Source: Gigaspora rosea
Taxonomy: Eukaryota > Glomeromycota > Glomeromycetes > Diversisporales > Gigasporaceae
Direction of reading: 5' to 3'
Assembly: GCA_003550325.1 (NCBI GenBank)
Contig: QKWP01000594.1
Span: forward strand, 1 to 64,000
Length of the DNA: 64,000 bases
A program made the position numbers and the translations under genes. The notes below the pieces were generated by a model that saw only the letters and a list, made by a program, of their open reading frames with translations, made no database searches and was not told the DNA's origin. Positions 11,701 to 20,534 of the stretch are shown here, in pieces; within the stretch, counting starts at the first letter, position 1, and every line of letters begins with the position of its first letter.

Positions 11701-14700
11701 AACTTACAGGCTAATAATTCAAAAAAAATGCGTATTTAATAGTTTTGAAGGATAATTATAAAGCAGGATTTAAAACAATTTATACTTGCACTAAACTAAT
11801 TTAATGGAAAACGTGTAAGAACGTATATCACATAATAATAGTGTTATAAGTAAATGAAATAAATTTATTGTATATTTACTCTTTAACACTAATAATTCAA
11901 TAAAATACGGCGATTATTAAATTGTAAAAGATAATTAAAAGAGCATGATTCAAATAATTATACTTGCCCCAAACTAATAATTTAATGGAAAATTGTATGA
12001 GAACGTATATCACATGATAATAATGTTAGAAGTAAATGAAATAGATCTGTATTTACTTGTTAATACTAATAATTCAATAAAACATGAATGTTTATTAAAT
12101 TGTAAAAGATAATTATAAATGCAGGATTTAAAATAATTTATACTTGCTTAGTGGGGCCGGTAAATATACTATAGTTTAACGGAAAATATTTGAGAACATG
12201 TACCACATAATAATAATTTTAGAAATAAATGCAATAGAAATATATTTACCCGTCATCGAGATAACTAATAATTCAATAAAACATGTATGCTTATTAAAAT
12301 GTAAAGATAATTATATAAACAAGACTCAAATAATTATACTTGCAACAAACTAATAATTTAGTGTAAAATGTGTGAGAACGTATATCACATATTAATAAGT
12401 AATTAAATAAATCTATATTTACCTGTTTTCACTAATAATTAAATAAAACATGTGTGCTCATTAAGCTGTAAAAGATAATTATAAAAACGGAATTAAAATA
12501 ATTTATACTTGCTTTTTGCTGACGCTAGACATAATATAGTTTAACGAAAAAATATTTGAGAACATCTACTACACAATAATAGTGTTAGAAATAAATGCAA
12601 TAAATCTATATTTACGGATTGTATATAAAAAGATCATCGCCGTAAAAACTAATAATTCAAAAATAAAAGTCGGTTTAAGAGAAGCACATTTTAACTATAA
12701 AATAATGATTATAAATAAATGCAATGCAGAAAATGCTTACCGACTAGTAAAAAATATGAAATATGTTATTTGTTACATAATTAATATAGAAACAAATTTA
12801 AAATAAATAAAAATATATTATAAAAAAGTGAAGTAAAATAAAAATACTAAGAAGTTTATACATACTTGCGTCGTCTGAAAAGGGCAAATTTTTTAAAGAT
12901 GTATTAAGATCCATTTTGGTTATAAGCATAATTTAAATATAATTTTACAATAAAATTTACTCACTCTCTAAAGTAAAAAAATTTATAAAACAAATAGTAA
13001 AATTCAAAGTTTAAAGCTAGATAATTTTAGAGTAAAATATAATGAAATTATACTTACTCGCTAATAATGTGACAAGAGAATGTGCAAAAACGTATATCGT
13101 TAATTATAAGGTCAATTATAAAGGTAAAATAAAATTTTATGAAACTTTATACGTACGCTCTGATAAGGATATGCAAAAATATTTTATTATAATCAATTAT
13201 ATAAATACAATTTAAAATCATAAAACCATTAAACTAATAAATTTAGCAATAAATACGTCATCCTTCCCTGCCTAATAATTCATCAAAATATATGTAAACA
13301 CATGCGAATTAAATTATAAAGTAATTAAAAAAATATAAGTTTAATATAAAAACACATACTTTCTAATAATTCAGCAATAAACAAAGAATTATAATTATAT
13401 TTTAATAATTTACAAAGATAATACAACGAGATTTATATATTTACATTCTAACAATCCGGTATAAGAATATATAATAGATTATAAAGAAAATTAAAAAAAA
13501 TCATTTTACAAAAATTCAATAAAATTTATACTTACTCACTAATAGTCCGAAGAAGAATGCGTTTTATTATATTAAAAATATTGATTAAAAAAGGCAATTC
13601 AAAATAATAATACGATAATATTTTAAAGAAATTTAACTTACAAACTAACATAGTAATAGCAGAATACATTAAATATGAATTATTAGAGAAGCACCATTTA
13701 ATGATCATAAAAATAATAATTTAGAATATTAAATTTTTATACTTACACGCTGATAACAAGATAATAGATTATCATTATTTTTAGGTATATAAAAACTAAT
13801 TAAAGAAGTATAATAATTTTATACTTACATTCTAATGATCCAGAATTCCAGAATATTAGTAAATTTTCAGAATTAGTAAAAATCAATAATTTTATGAATG
13901 ATTCACATTTCTAAAGCATGTGATAATTTGTACTTACATCCTAATAACCAGAGAAAATGTGCAAAACATGTGTTTTACATTAGGTTATAAAAGCAAAATC
14001 ATAATAATTTATTAATAATTCACATTCCTAACATACGTGAAAATTTATACTTACCCTCTAATAACATGAGAGAAATATATTACATTAGGTTATAAAAAAA
14101 ATTAGTATGATAGAAAAAATCATTATAATTTAATAAATAAATAATTCACATTCTTTAAAAGCACAAAAAAAAAAAAATTATACTTACAGTCTAATAACCA
14201 GAAAAATACGCGAAAGCATGTATTAAAAACAATTAAAGACTATCAAATAATAAATTTAAAAAGAAACTGATACATACAAGCTAATAATTTAATAAATGAA
14301 TATAAGAAAGCATGCTTATCAAATAATAATTTTAAAAAGAAACATATACACACCCGCTAATAATTTAATAGAAGAATATAAGAAAACAATTATTATCAAA
14401 TTATAAAGAAAAAATCCAAAGCCAATTAAAATAATTATAATTTTATTGTGTTTTGCATAATTTTGTGACCTTTGATTAAATGGTTGTGATTGTGATTGCA
14501 AAAGCCGGCCAATTTATCATAAATCTGTGCTTGACATAAACTCAGATTTATGATAAATTGGCAGGCTTTAGCAATCACAATCGCAATCACAATCATTTAA
14601 TCAAAGGGGGTCACAAAATTATGCAAACCACAATAAAAAATAACTATCTTAAATTAATAATTTAGCATAATTACAGAAATAATCCTCCTAATGGATCTAA

Positions 14701-14925
14701 TGATTTTAATAATAACGCAAATAAGCATGTAAAAATGTAAGTTAATAATATAAATTATCTAAGTTAGAAAATATTAAAAAATGCTTATGATACATTACTT
14801 CGTTTTTTTAATTCATGTTCTTTTGATTCATATTCTTTCAATCTGGGTGTGGGCAAAGAAATCGTTGAGGAAGCGATCAATAGATAAAAAACTAAAACAA
14901 TGATGAAAATTTTATATAAACGCAT
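4485..14925 (-). CDS. microexon gene: secreted or membrane protein of 188 aa from about 73 exons, 48 of them 3 nt long
   Basis: Minus-strand gene; start codon 14925-14923, stop 4487-4485. Exon 1 (127 nt) encodes a signal peptide (MRLYKIFIIVLVFYLLIASS, residues 1-20) and a basic LKKR site (39-42). Exon 2 is 22 nt. Then follow 70 internal exons of 3-36 nt and a 16-nt terminal exon. The spliced frame is 567 nt with no internal stop. Intron 1 is phase 1; all others are phase 2, so each 3-nt exon supplies the last base of one codon and the first two of the next. Exons reading TGA, TAG or TAATAA are therefore not stops. Residues 45-58 are strongly hydrophobic (LGGLFLLGLLGIIVF-like). The core includes YGDDLFIYNP (75-84) and LDDGIFTGP (95-103). 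The tail is Thr/Ala-rich, ending STQGA. I recognise no domain. Splice junctions are by eye; an exon could be missed without changing frame. An alternative is a non-coding array that merely looks spliced. Confidence 0.75.
4950..5740. repeat. 248-bp tandem duplications of intron-microexon pairs
   Basis: Sequence around 5330-5487 recurs at 5578-5735 with a constant 248-bp offset. The segment starting at 4950 matches that starting at 5487 once the 289-bp element at 5000-5288 is removed, again 248 bp. Each unit carries two 3-nt exons and their introns. Confidence 0.75.
5000..5288. mobile_element. foldback element inside an intron, empty site nearby
   Basis: Nearly the whole 289 bp is one long palindrome: arms of about 130 bp beginning CCATATGAAAAAAAATTTTC and, at the other end, CCCTATGAAAAAAAATTTTC in reverse complement. 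ATT lies on both sides (4997-4999, 5289-5291). The duplicated intron at about 5525-5560 reads AGTAATATTTAAATATAAAT without the element, so the empty site is visible in the same window. Family unknown. Confidence 0.8.
5862..6985 (-). CDS. microexon block E, 10 exons (codons 160-175)
   Basis: In order: 6983-85 CGG (GC donor), 6892-94 CAC, 6631-33 TCT, 6527-29 TAC, 6447-52 GCTTAA, 6372-74 AGA, 6281-92 (12 nt, TACTGTTGAGAC), 6180-82 GAG, 5951-56 TAAATG (GC donor), 5862-64 CCG. The GAG exon could start earlier, at 6191, giving 12 nt and still in frame. Encodes DGTLTLKDTVETSKC. The 258-bp intron between CAC and TCT carries an inverted-repeat insertion. The introns at 5957-6179 and 6986-7283 are long without an element I can see. 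Confidence 0.6.
6717..6833. mobile_element. small inverted-repeat insertion in an intron
   Basis: Left arm TTAGATCTCTTAATGAGCAG then TAACTGCGTAGTAAC; the right arm in reverse complement reads TTTAGATTCTTAATATGCAG then CAACTGTGTAGTAATGAC. About 117 bp. It accounts for the excess length of the 258-bp intron at 6634-6891. Confidence 0.6.
7284..8936 (-). CDS. microexon block D, 15 exons (codons 139-160)
   Basis: In order: 8934-36 GTA, 8822-24 TCG, 8700-02 CGG, 8606-08 AAA, 8504-06 ATT, 8409-11 ACT, 8294-96 CCG, 8190-92 TCA (donor GTGAGT), 8068-70 TAG, 7988-90 CTC, 7889-7903 (15 nt, AACATATGAGGGCCC), 7805-10 TTTTAT, 7708-10 AGT, 7591-96 TAATAA, 7284-86 AGA. Encodes YRGKLLRHSSTYEGPFIVNK. The exons TAG and TAATAA would stop translation if unsplit, but codons here run across the junctions. 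The last intron contains the 176-bp element at 7381-7556. Confidence 0.7.
7381..7556. mobile_element. 176-bp inverted-repeat insertion in an intron
   Basis: Ends are AAAGCTGTGTGCAATTATAG and, in reverse complement, AAAGCCGTGTGCAGTCACGT. Subtracting it from the 304-bp intron at 7287-7590 leaves 128 bp. Confidence 0.6.
9014..11277 (-). CDS. microexon block C, 6 exons around a hAT insertion (codons 130-139)
   Basis: In order: 11275-77 GGA, 11193-95 GCC, 11075-80 CTTTTA (donor GTATGT), 10973-75 CGA, 10890-92 GGA (donor GTTAGT), then an 1867-bp intron holding the complete 1745-bp hAT element, then 9014-22 (9 nt, TGTTCAAAT). Encodes EPFYEDVQM. Removing the element and its 8-bp duplication leaves a 114-bp intron, the normal size in this gene. 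Confidence 0.7.
9259..9606. mobile_element. nested inverted-repeat element with telomere-like motif
   Basis: Arms CACCAGGAGTCTAGACACTT then TTGCAGTAACGTGA face CACCAGGGGTCTAGACACTT then TTGCAGTAACGTGACG. The interior includes GGTTAGGGTTAGGGTT (9346-9361). A clear target duplication was not found. The 97-aa plus-strand frame overlapping it starts in the host element and is not credible. Confidence 0.65.
9985..10670. repeat. four-copy internal repeat of the hAT-like element, about 200-bp period
   Basis: Copies near 9990, 10217, 10420 and 10617 share a palindrome of the form GAATTYTACARATTYGTAGAATTY, then an A-run and a stretch ending GATATCGTTGCTCAAAGTTT. Confidence 0.6.
11371..12743 (-). CDS. 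microexon block B, 15 exons including the longest (codons 72-130)
   Basis: In order: 12741-43 TCG, 12616-48 (33 nt), 12513-24 (12), 12423-31 (9), 12344-49 (6), 12250-64 (15), 12148-68 (21), 12057-65 (9), 11968-73 (6), 11880-88 (9), 11790-95 (6), 11708-10 CCT, 11620-22 AAG, 11518-53 (36, donor GTTAGT), 11371-73 TTG. Every length is a multiple of three. Five donors are GCAAGT rather than GTAAGT (after 12513, 12344, 12148, 11968, 11790). Encodes RFYGDDLFIYNPVSK, NENSLFYLDDGIFTGP, TNINNLGVKDLVLRC and SSGDKGSGKRLW. Introns are 66-144 bp. Confidence 0.75.
12866..14356 (-). CDS. microexon block A, 16 exons (codons 50-72)
   Basis: In transcription order: 14354-14356 CGG, 14278-80 CTT, 14187-89 ACT, 14056-58 AGG, 13938-40 GAT, 13829-31 AAT, 13747-49 CGT, 13642-44 TTT, 13536-38 TGA, 13445-47 AAT, 13360-62 AAA, 13257-71 (15 nt, GCAGGGAAGGATGAC, donor GTATTT), 13157-59 AGC, 13058-60 CGA, 12965-67 AGA, 12866-74 (9 nt, ACGACGCAA, donor GTATGT). 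Introns are 73-128 bp. Encodes LGLLGIIVFEI, then KQGRMTAEERRN. Confidence 0.7.
14445..14634. mobile_element. 190-bp foldback element in intron 2 of the microexon gene
   Basis: Arms start ATTGTGTTTTGCATAATTTT and, inverted, ATTGTGGTTTGCATAATTTT, and continue in parallel through about 90 bp (GTGACC, GATTAAATG, GTGATTGTGATTGC). Removing it leaves an intron of about 128 bp. Confidence 0.7.
14675..14696 (-). CDS. microexon gene exon 2 (22 nt), phase-shifting exon
   Basis: Acceptor ATCATTAG, exon ATCCATTAGGAGGATTATTT then CT, donor GTAATT. With the single base left by exon 1 it encodes N-P-L-G-G-L-F and the first two bases of codon 50. It converts phase 1 to phase 2, the phase of all later introns. 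Intron 2 (14357-14674) is enlarged by a foldback insertion. Confidence 0.65.
14799..14925 (-). CDS. microexon gene exon 1: signal peptide and basic cleavage site
   Basis: Codons 1-42 plus one base. The ATG at 14925 gives a basic start, a hydrophobic core IFIIVLVFYLLIA and a plausible signal-peptidase site near residue 23. A charged segment PRLKEYESKEHELKKR follows, ending in a Kex2-like dibasic site. The donor is GTAATG at 14798; reading through instead meets TAA four codons later. Intron 1 spans 14697-14798 (102 bp). Confidence 0.7.
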
Positions 14926-15633
14926 TGCAGCTAAAAGTTTAGAAAACACTAAATTATAAAGCGAAAAAATTATTTGATAGTATTGATAATATTTAATCCC
15001 TGATAATATTAAGTCATAGAACGAAAAAAATATTGGTGTTATTTATATTAATATTTTTGCAGAAAATTTGATTCGCTTTAACAACATCATTTAAGTAATA
15101 TGTACTGTAATTGAACATTATACAGCATTAACGCTATTGAATTAACAGTAACTATATATAAAAAAAAATTTGAGGACTATTAATATTTAAACTTATGAAT
15201 AGAGATTATACCTGAATAACTAGTGATACAGGCCACCCGGGCTGACCTTTTTAGCTAGACTGATCAGAATTAATCTCCACATTTATATCAAACTTATAGA
15301 AAGTCATCAAGTGGTTCCCTTCAAATTATATTGCACTAACAAATTTAGTTTTTATTATTTTTGTCTTTGAGAAATAATAGCACATTAGTATTTTTGTTGA
15401 TTAATTGTTTATGAACCCGAATAATTTCCATTCTTTATATTCGTTGTTTGCCAACCCAACTTTATCACCTAATTTAGCCAACTAATGAAAATTCACATTT
15501 TAATAAACGACTAGCTGATTTTTAGCCAATTTCTTAGCCTGAAATATTTTTTTATAAGTAGCTGTGCGACATTTTCGGAACGGATAAATATAAGCCTGAT
15601 TTAGAAATATTGGATAACCCCAACAAATTTATG
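14926..15633. other. upstream region of the microexon gene; no other gene seen
   Basis: The 5' flank of the minus-strand gene is AT-rich with several TATA-like runs, such as TATATA at 15153-15158. I could not single out a promoter. The rest holds no credible coding sequence. Confidence 0.4.
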
Positions 15634-15641
15634 ATATTGTT

Positions 15642-15770
15642 CAGGGATGGCAAGTCATAATGTCCAATTGGTTTCAATTTTTTATGGACATATGTACATA
15701 TGTCCAATTAAAATTGGACATATGTCCAAAAAAAAATTGAAATCTTGGACATTGTGACTTGCCATCCTAG
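15642..15770. mobile_element. 129-bp hAT mini-element
   Basis: Ends CAGGGATGGCAAGTCATAAT and, inverted, CTAGGATGGCAAGTCACAAT, with exact 8-bp duplications ATATTGTT at 15634-15641 and 15771-15778. The centre holds alternating ATGTCCAATT and inverse copies. Confidence 0.85.
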
Positions 15771-16735
15771 ATATTGTTCTCATGAGAATTCTGAGAACAA
15801 CTAATTTCGAACATTGATTCTGGTTATCGGCAGTACCTACTGGATTTCGCCCGAAACGCCTGCTAAATTAATGCGAATATGTCCCTCATATTAAAATTAT
15901 AGCCATGAAAAATTTTATAGTCACGTACACGCCACATGATTCATAAATAGATAAAGAAACTAATTAGGAAAGTCTCAAACTCGGATTGAGTTATTGAGAT
16001 GCACAGTTAGCATTACTCTGCCTATTCGTTCCTGTATAGATAAAATCAATTTTTAAAAGTAATCTGGTTTAATATATACTAGCATCACCCGGTGTAGAAC
16101 TTGTCTACATCAAAAATTTAATGTATTTTAAATAAGAACATGATTTTAATATTTCGGTAGTTTATTATATTATTTAATAGGTCGACATAAATAAATTACA
16201 CTTTAAACTTATACTGGCTTTCAGTTTTTTGTAAGTATATACTGTAATAATTATTATTATATTATATATATGAATACATACTTGTACAGTAAGCACTTAT
16301 TTTATTTTTCTATTACATACTATACACAGTACGGAATATAATAAGAAAAGCGCAAGTTGAATGCTGCGTGATAAAAGGATTATTCTATACTATTATTGTT
16401 CCGAGCCATTTCTGAATTTACTTCAATTCTGAATTGAAACGTGTTCTTTCTTGATTTTCACAGATCATGAGACCATAGAATGATTAATCATTAATAATTA
16501 CATTCATATTTGCAATGATCTTTTTCATTGATATTTTATAAAGACAATTTTTTATTGTTTCATCTTTTTTTTTTATACATTTTATTGAGCAAGGATATGA
16601 CTTCGTGACTAGTGAAGTTCGTTATAATGAATGTTTAAATACTAAAAAATTCTGTTCTTCAGTGTAACCTGAAATTCAACAGAAGAACGCTCATGCCTAA
16701 ACAAGATATGAATAACTTGGGGATGCAAATTTGTT

Positions 16736-16942
16736 ATGTCGAAAATTTTACGAAATAATCTGTGCTACCACCAAGCTGAGCATGACGGTCATGAAAATTT
16801 AGTAATTATCTTCCATCTTCTTATTAGATTCGGGTTAGACAAGCCACCCGACCAGATTCTTGCTGTTGCCGAAAAACAAATGCGGATGTGTTCTACGCGA
16901 GGAATGCAAAGATTATTAATTACATTGTTAAAATATATATGA
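16736..16942 (+). CDS. possible small hypothetical protein or exon, 68 aa
   Basis: ATG to TGA frame beginning MSKILRNNLCYHQAEHDGHE and ending LLITLLKYI. The composition (His, Arg, Met, Gln) and its local GC content are more protein-like than surrounding frames. No signal peptide, domain or splice partner is recognised. It may be an isolated exon or chance. Confidence 0.25.
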   Translation: MSKILRNNLCYHQAEHDGHENLVIIFHLLIRFGLDKPPDQILAVAEKQMRMCSTRGMQRLLITLLKYI

Positions 16943-17924
16943 ATATTTGAATGTATTCCTTTAATGAAAAGTTAGCATTTAATATTTAGTGATTCATTTT
17001 TATTCGCGCTTATTTAATTATTTATTTATTTTAATTTTTTTTATTATAATTATTATTATTATTTTCGCTTTTTTTTTTTATTAATTGGTAAATGGATAGC
17101 GGTTCTAAATGACAAATGACATTTTACGATTCACGAATAACAAATGCCAATTGAGAATCAACATAAATTCAGAAATGATGTGGAACATTATAATAATAAA
17201 AGGTTTCAGAATTAAAATTCGTAAATCTTATTTTGAGAAACAAGCATTTATTATCAAATAAGATGTACAAATCTTAATTATTTTTTAATTATTATTAAAA
17301 TTTAAATACACTTATTTATATGAAATTCATTACTACAAATTATTTTATTGTTAATCGATAATGCTTCTAATATCGTTTTAAATAGTTTATTGATCTGCAT
17401 AATAAAAAAATTTTTTACTTATTTCGTCAAATGGGAGCTCGATTGAGATTTGAGCAGATTGACTGAATGATATGGTAATACAAATGACATTACGTTTCAA
17501 AACTAAATCAAATCAAGTAGGAATTAAATGGGTATAAGAAACGGGTTTTTATACGGCAGTTTACGGTACTTCTGTTTATTTTTCAAATATGATAGCCATG
17601 TATAAAAAATGTATCCATTCAAGATCTGCTGTATGAATACGAATGCATATATGTATATCTGATAGCATGTATTTAAGGAAGGAAGGCCCAATGATCTTCA
17701 TGTAAAGTGGAAGTCGTATCCCCTTTGAACACTTCACATGATAAAGGCAAATCTTATAAAATCGGCATTATAAATAAATTGTCTATCTAATTATTTTTTC
17801 ATGATGCTCTCCCAACTGAGTTAACAACGGGAATGCGCACTTAAGGAATGTAATCTTAATATAATGTTACATTATATTTGGCGGATCAAATGGATGTGCA
17901 CCTATAGAAAGAAAGTGCAATTGT

Positions 17925-18060
17925 AGCAGTATTGTAGCTCACTTATAGAAAGAAAATATATGTCAAGTGCATTTATATAAAGAAAATACATGTGTGCACT
18001 TATAGAAAGTGCATTGGAGTGCTCTTATAGAAGAAAGTGCATGTGAAGTGCACTTATGGA
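17925..18060. repeat. imperfect tandem repeat, GTGCACTTATAGAAAGAAAG unit
   Basis: About five copies of a 25-45 bp unit containing GTGCACTTATAGAAAG and AAGTGCATGT. No coding or RNA feature is attached. Confidence 0.6.
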
Positions 18061-18293
18061 AGGTCGACTGTGTATCATTTTTCCAACAATGATTATATGC
18101 TACTACGCGTTAATTCGGAACGCCCATGAGCGTTAATTCGAGACCACGTAAACTATTTTTGAATGATTCGATTTTCAAAATAACGTTCACGAGCGTTATT
18201 TCGCGCTTATACGGTATTAGTTTAGAAGTTTAGATATTGATGTCTGTAAAATGAACTGTCTGTGAAACGAACTGTCTGAACTTGTCTATGAAT

Positions 18294-19828
18294 TAATGAT
18301 TCCTGACGAAACTATTTCTCAATGACGAAATAGTTTCGTCAACATACTTATTTGACGAAACCTTGGCGATTGACGAAACTCATGACGATTGATAAAACCC
18401 TTGACGAATCAATTTGATCAATGAAATATGATAATACAGTTAACCCTCTTTAAAAGTGTTTTTTTTTGTAACAACCCTTGATGCTGAATGTTAAGATTTT
18501 TCAAAATTATAATTCAAGGTTTCACTTGTCAATATGAAAACACAGTAAATTTAATTGATATTGAACTGTTTTCTTGCCAACTCATGAAGCCTTGACGATT
18601 CCACTAATCGAATGAGATTTTCTTTCGACGAGCTACTTTATAATGAATTATGGATACAATTTAATGTTTTTCATTACAACGACAATTTTATTTTATTAGA
18701 CTTCCTGTCAGCCAACCAGGTACTTCCGGGGTAAAGCCTTCTTCGGGTAATTTCGGGTAAATGTGTGTGTCGATATAAAAAATTTGAAAAATGAGTAGAT
18801 AAAAGAAAAAATTAATGTTATACTAGTGTGTGACCGTCGCTTGCGCTGATGGTTCTTAAAATTTTTAAATGCAATATCATAGTAATTTGTATTATATAAT
18901 ATCTTTTATTATACAGTAGTAAACATGAGTTCTGCAAAGCAAAATCCTGTAATTGATCATAATGATTTACTATATGAATAGTTACAGGATTTTCTCCGCA
19001 ACATTCACGTAATTTACTGAACTACATATTGGAATAACAAATATCCAAATCATCATTACTGGGAGTTTCAGAATTAATGATTCGATATTTAATTTCATGA
19101 TAAAATACGGTAAGTTGTTTATTTATTCTAAAAGAAGTGACTATAAAACCTTTTTTTAAAGTATATGTTTATTTACATAATCGTTTACCGGTAGATTTTT
19201 ATCATTTTATTACTGACTAAGCCCATTTATTTTTGATTTGAACTTTAAAACTGAAAACAGTATTTTTTTTCTCAATTACTTTTGAAATAAGTGTTTGCAG
19301 CGGTTTATATCCTATAATTGGTTGCTGATTTATTATTACTATTATTGTGTTGCTGCTTATTTCGTTGTATTGGTTTTACCGTTGGTTTAATTAACACATC
19401 ATTTTACTTTTACATTGAGTATTTTAAAGTCACTAAACAGGTCATTGAAAAGCAGTGATACCTTTTGAACTATTTTCACAAATATACATGGCTATCATAA
19501 TTTTGAACTATAAATCAGTCATTAAGTGAAACCTATAGATAGTGATATCTATCCTAAAATTTGTACTGTACAGCGTTTAGATCAGCGACGTAGCGGAATT
19601 GTCATTTTATCACATGATCCAGATTATAATTGTTGTCATTTAAATATCTGCAAATCATTATAGTGGCATTTAAAAAGGTCGGTCGCTGTGCATAATCTTA
19701 TGATTTTGATATATTAGATGTACTGATTTATTTATCTTATGAAAGAAAATAATGATATTCATATGCTTCATCAATCGTTATCGGTCTCATTATTTGTCAT
19801 AGATTTCGCCATTCGTCAAGTATCATTA
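18294..19828. mobile_element. second TAATGAT-ended hAT-like element
   Basis: Begins TAATGATTCCTGACGAAAC and ends in the inverse of TAATGATACTTGACGAATG. CTATGAAT is duplicated at 18286-18293 and 19829-19836. The left end has four GACGAAAC-type repeats; the right has two. Same family as 9119-10863 by ends and subterminal motif, but the interior differs and is non-coding. Length 1535 bp. Confidence 0.75.
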
Positions 19829-20123
19829 CTATGAATTAATTGTCTATGAAATAAGTGTCTGTGATACGTATCTCCCATAATAATACAAATAGATGTAATT
19901 GAAAATAAGGTCGTGGAAATAATATTTCCTCATTCTAATCATTAGAAATATTTTATTAAAAACATCGTAAAAGAACCCTTTTAAGTAAGATATTGGAAGA
20001 TCAAAATATATATTTTTTTTGTATTAAAAGCAAACGACCTGACCTCGTTGATAATTATGTTCAAAATTCACACATACAAATATTTTCAAATTAAATAACC
20101 TAGTTTACAAAAATAAAATCATT

Positions 20124-20534
20124 ATGAATAAAAACTTAGTATTTATGTTATTTGCTATATTTTCTACATTTTACATGGCCCATGCTAATCCTATGTATAG
20201 GAATTGCAGCCACCATGGGTCTAATGCACTTGTAGCCAAAGTAAATTGGGGTCCTGACCCTGCTAATGCAGGAACTGAAATAACTGGGACCTATCAAAGC
20301 AAGAATCTCACGAATTCTACAACAACCACTGCAACTTTCTTCATTGGATTTTTAAGAAAAGGTGATAATAGTTTCTTTGATCATCACTCATTCCACATTG
20401 ATAGTGACCAAAATTCAGTAACACTAGAAAATTTTACTATAACGACGCCATTCTCTGAGACTTCCTATGAGATACTTTTTGGCTTAATGGATAATGGAGA
20501 CTTCGTTGAATGTGTAACTTTTCAACGTTTTTAA
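20124..20534 (+). CDS. small secreted protein, 136 aa, possibly ML (MD-2-like lipid-recognition) fold
   Basis: Intronless frame with a clear signal peptide (NLVFMLFAIFSTFYMAHA, cleavage likely before NP at about residue 22). The mature part is rich in Thr, Asn and short alternating beta-strand-like segments: VAKVNWGPDPANAG, EITGTYQSKN, ATFFIGFLRKG, EILFGLMDNGDFVECVTF. It has few cysteines (C28 and C131 or nearby) and two or three Asn-X-Ser/Thr sites (NLTNST, NFT). Its size and layout resemble small secreted ML-domain-like proteins of mycorrhizal fungi; that is recollection, not a search result. It would act outside the cell or in the endolysosomal lumen, perhaps binding lipid. The start follows an A-rich leader, and an AATAAA-like signal lies just after the stop (AAAAATAAATTAG). 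Confidence 0.75.
   Translation: MNKNLVFMLFAIFSTFYMAHANPMYRNCSHHGSNALVAKVNWGPDPANAGTEITGTYQSKNLTNSTTTTATFFIGFLRKGDNSFFDHHSFHIDSDQNSVTLENFTITTPFSETSYEILFGLMDNGDFVECVTFQRF

Larger units (their letters stand above)
15779..18285. other. intergenic DNA with one doubtful small frame and a short tandem repeat
   Basis: Contains a 68-codon frame at 16736-16942 and a tandem repeat at about 17925-18060, listed separately. Elsewhere I see only AT-rich sequence. Confidence 0.4.

Noticed and set aside
14645..14647. A further ATA microexon between exon 2 and CGG
   Set aside because: Its acceptor is TTTAAG, its donor GTTATT, and it would leave a 27-bp intron; the frame works equally well without it.
4485..14925. 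Reading the array as a CRISPR or a simple satellite
   Set aside because: Spacing is variable, the unit interiors are unrelated in many places, only splice-like flanks are conserved, and the enclosed triplets give a long open frame.
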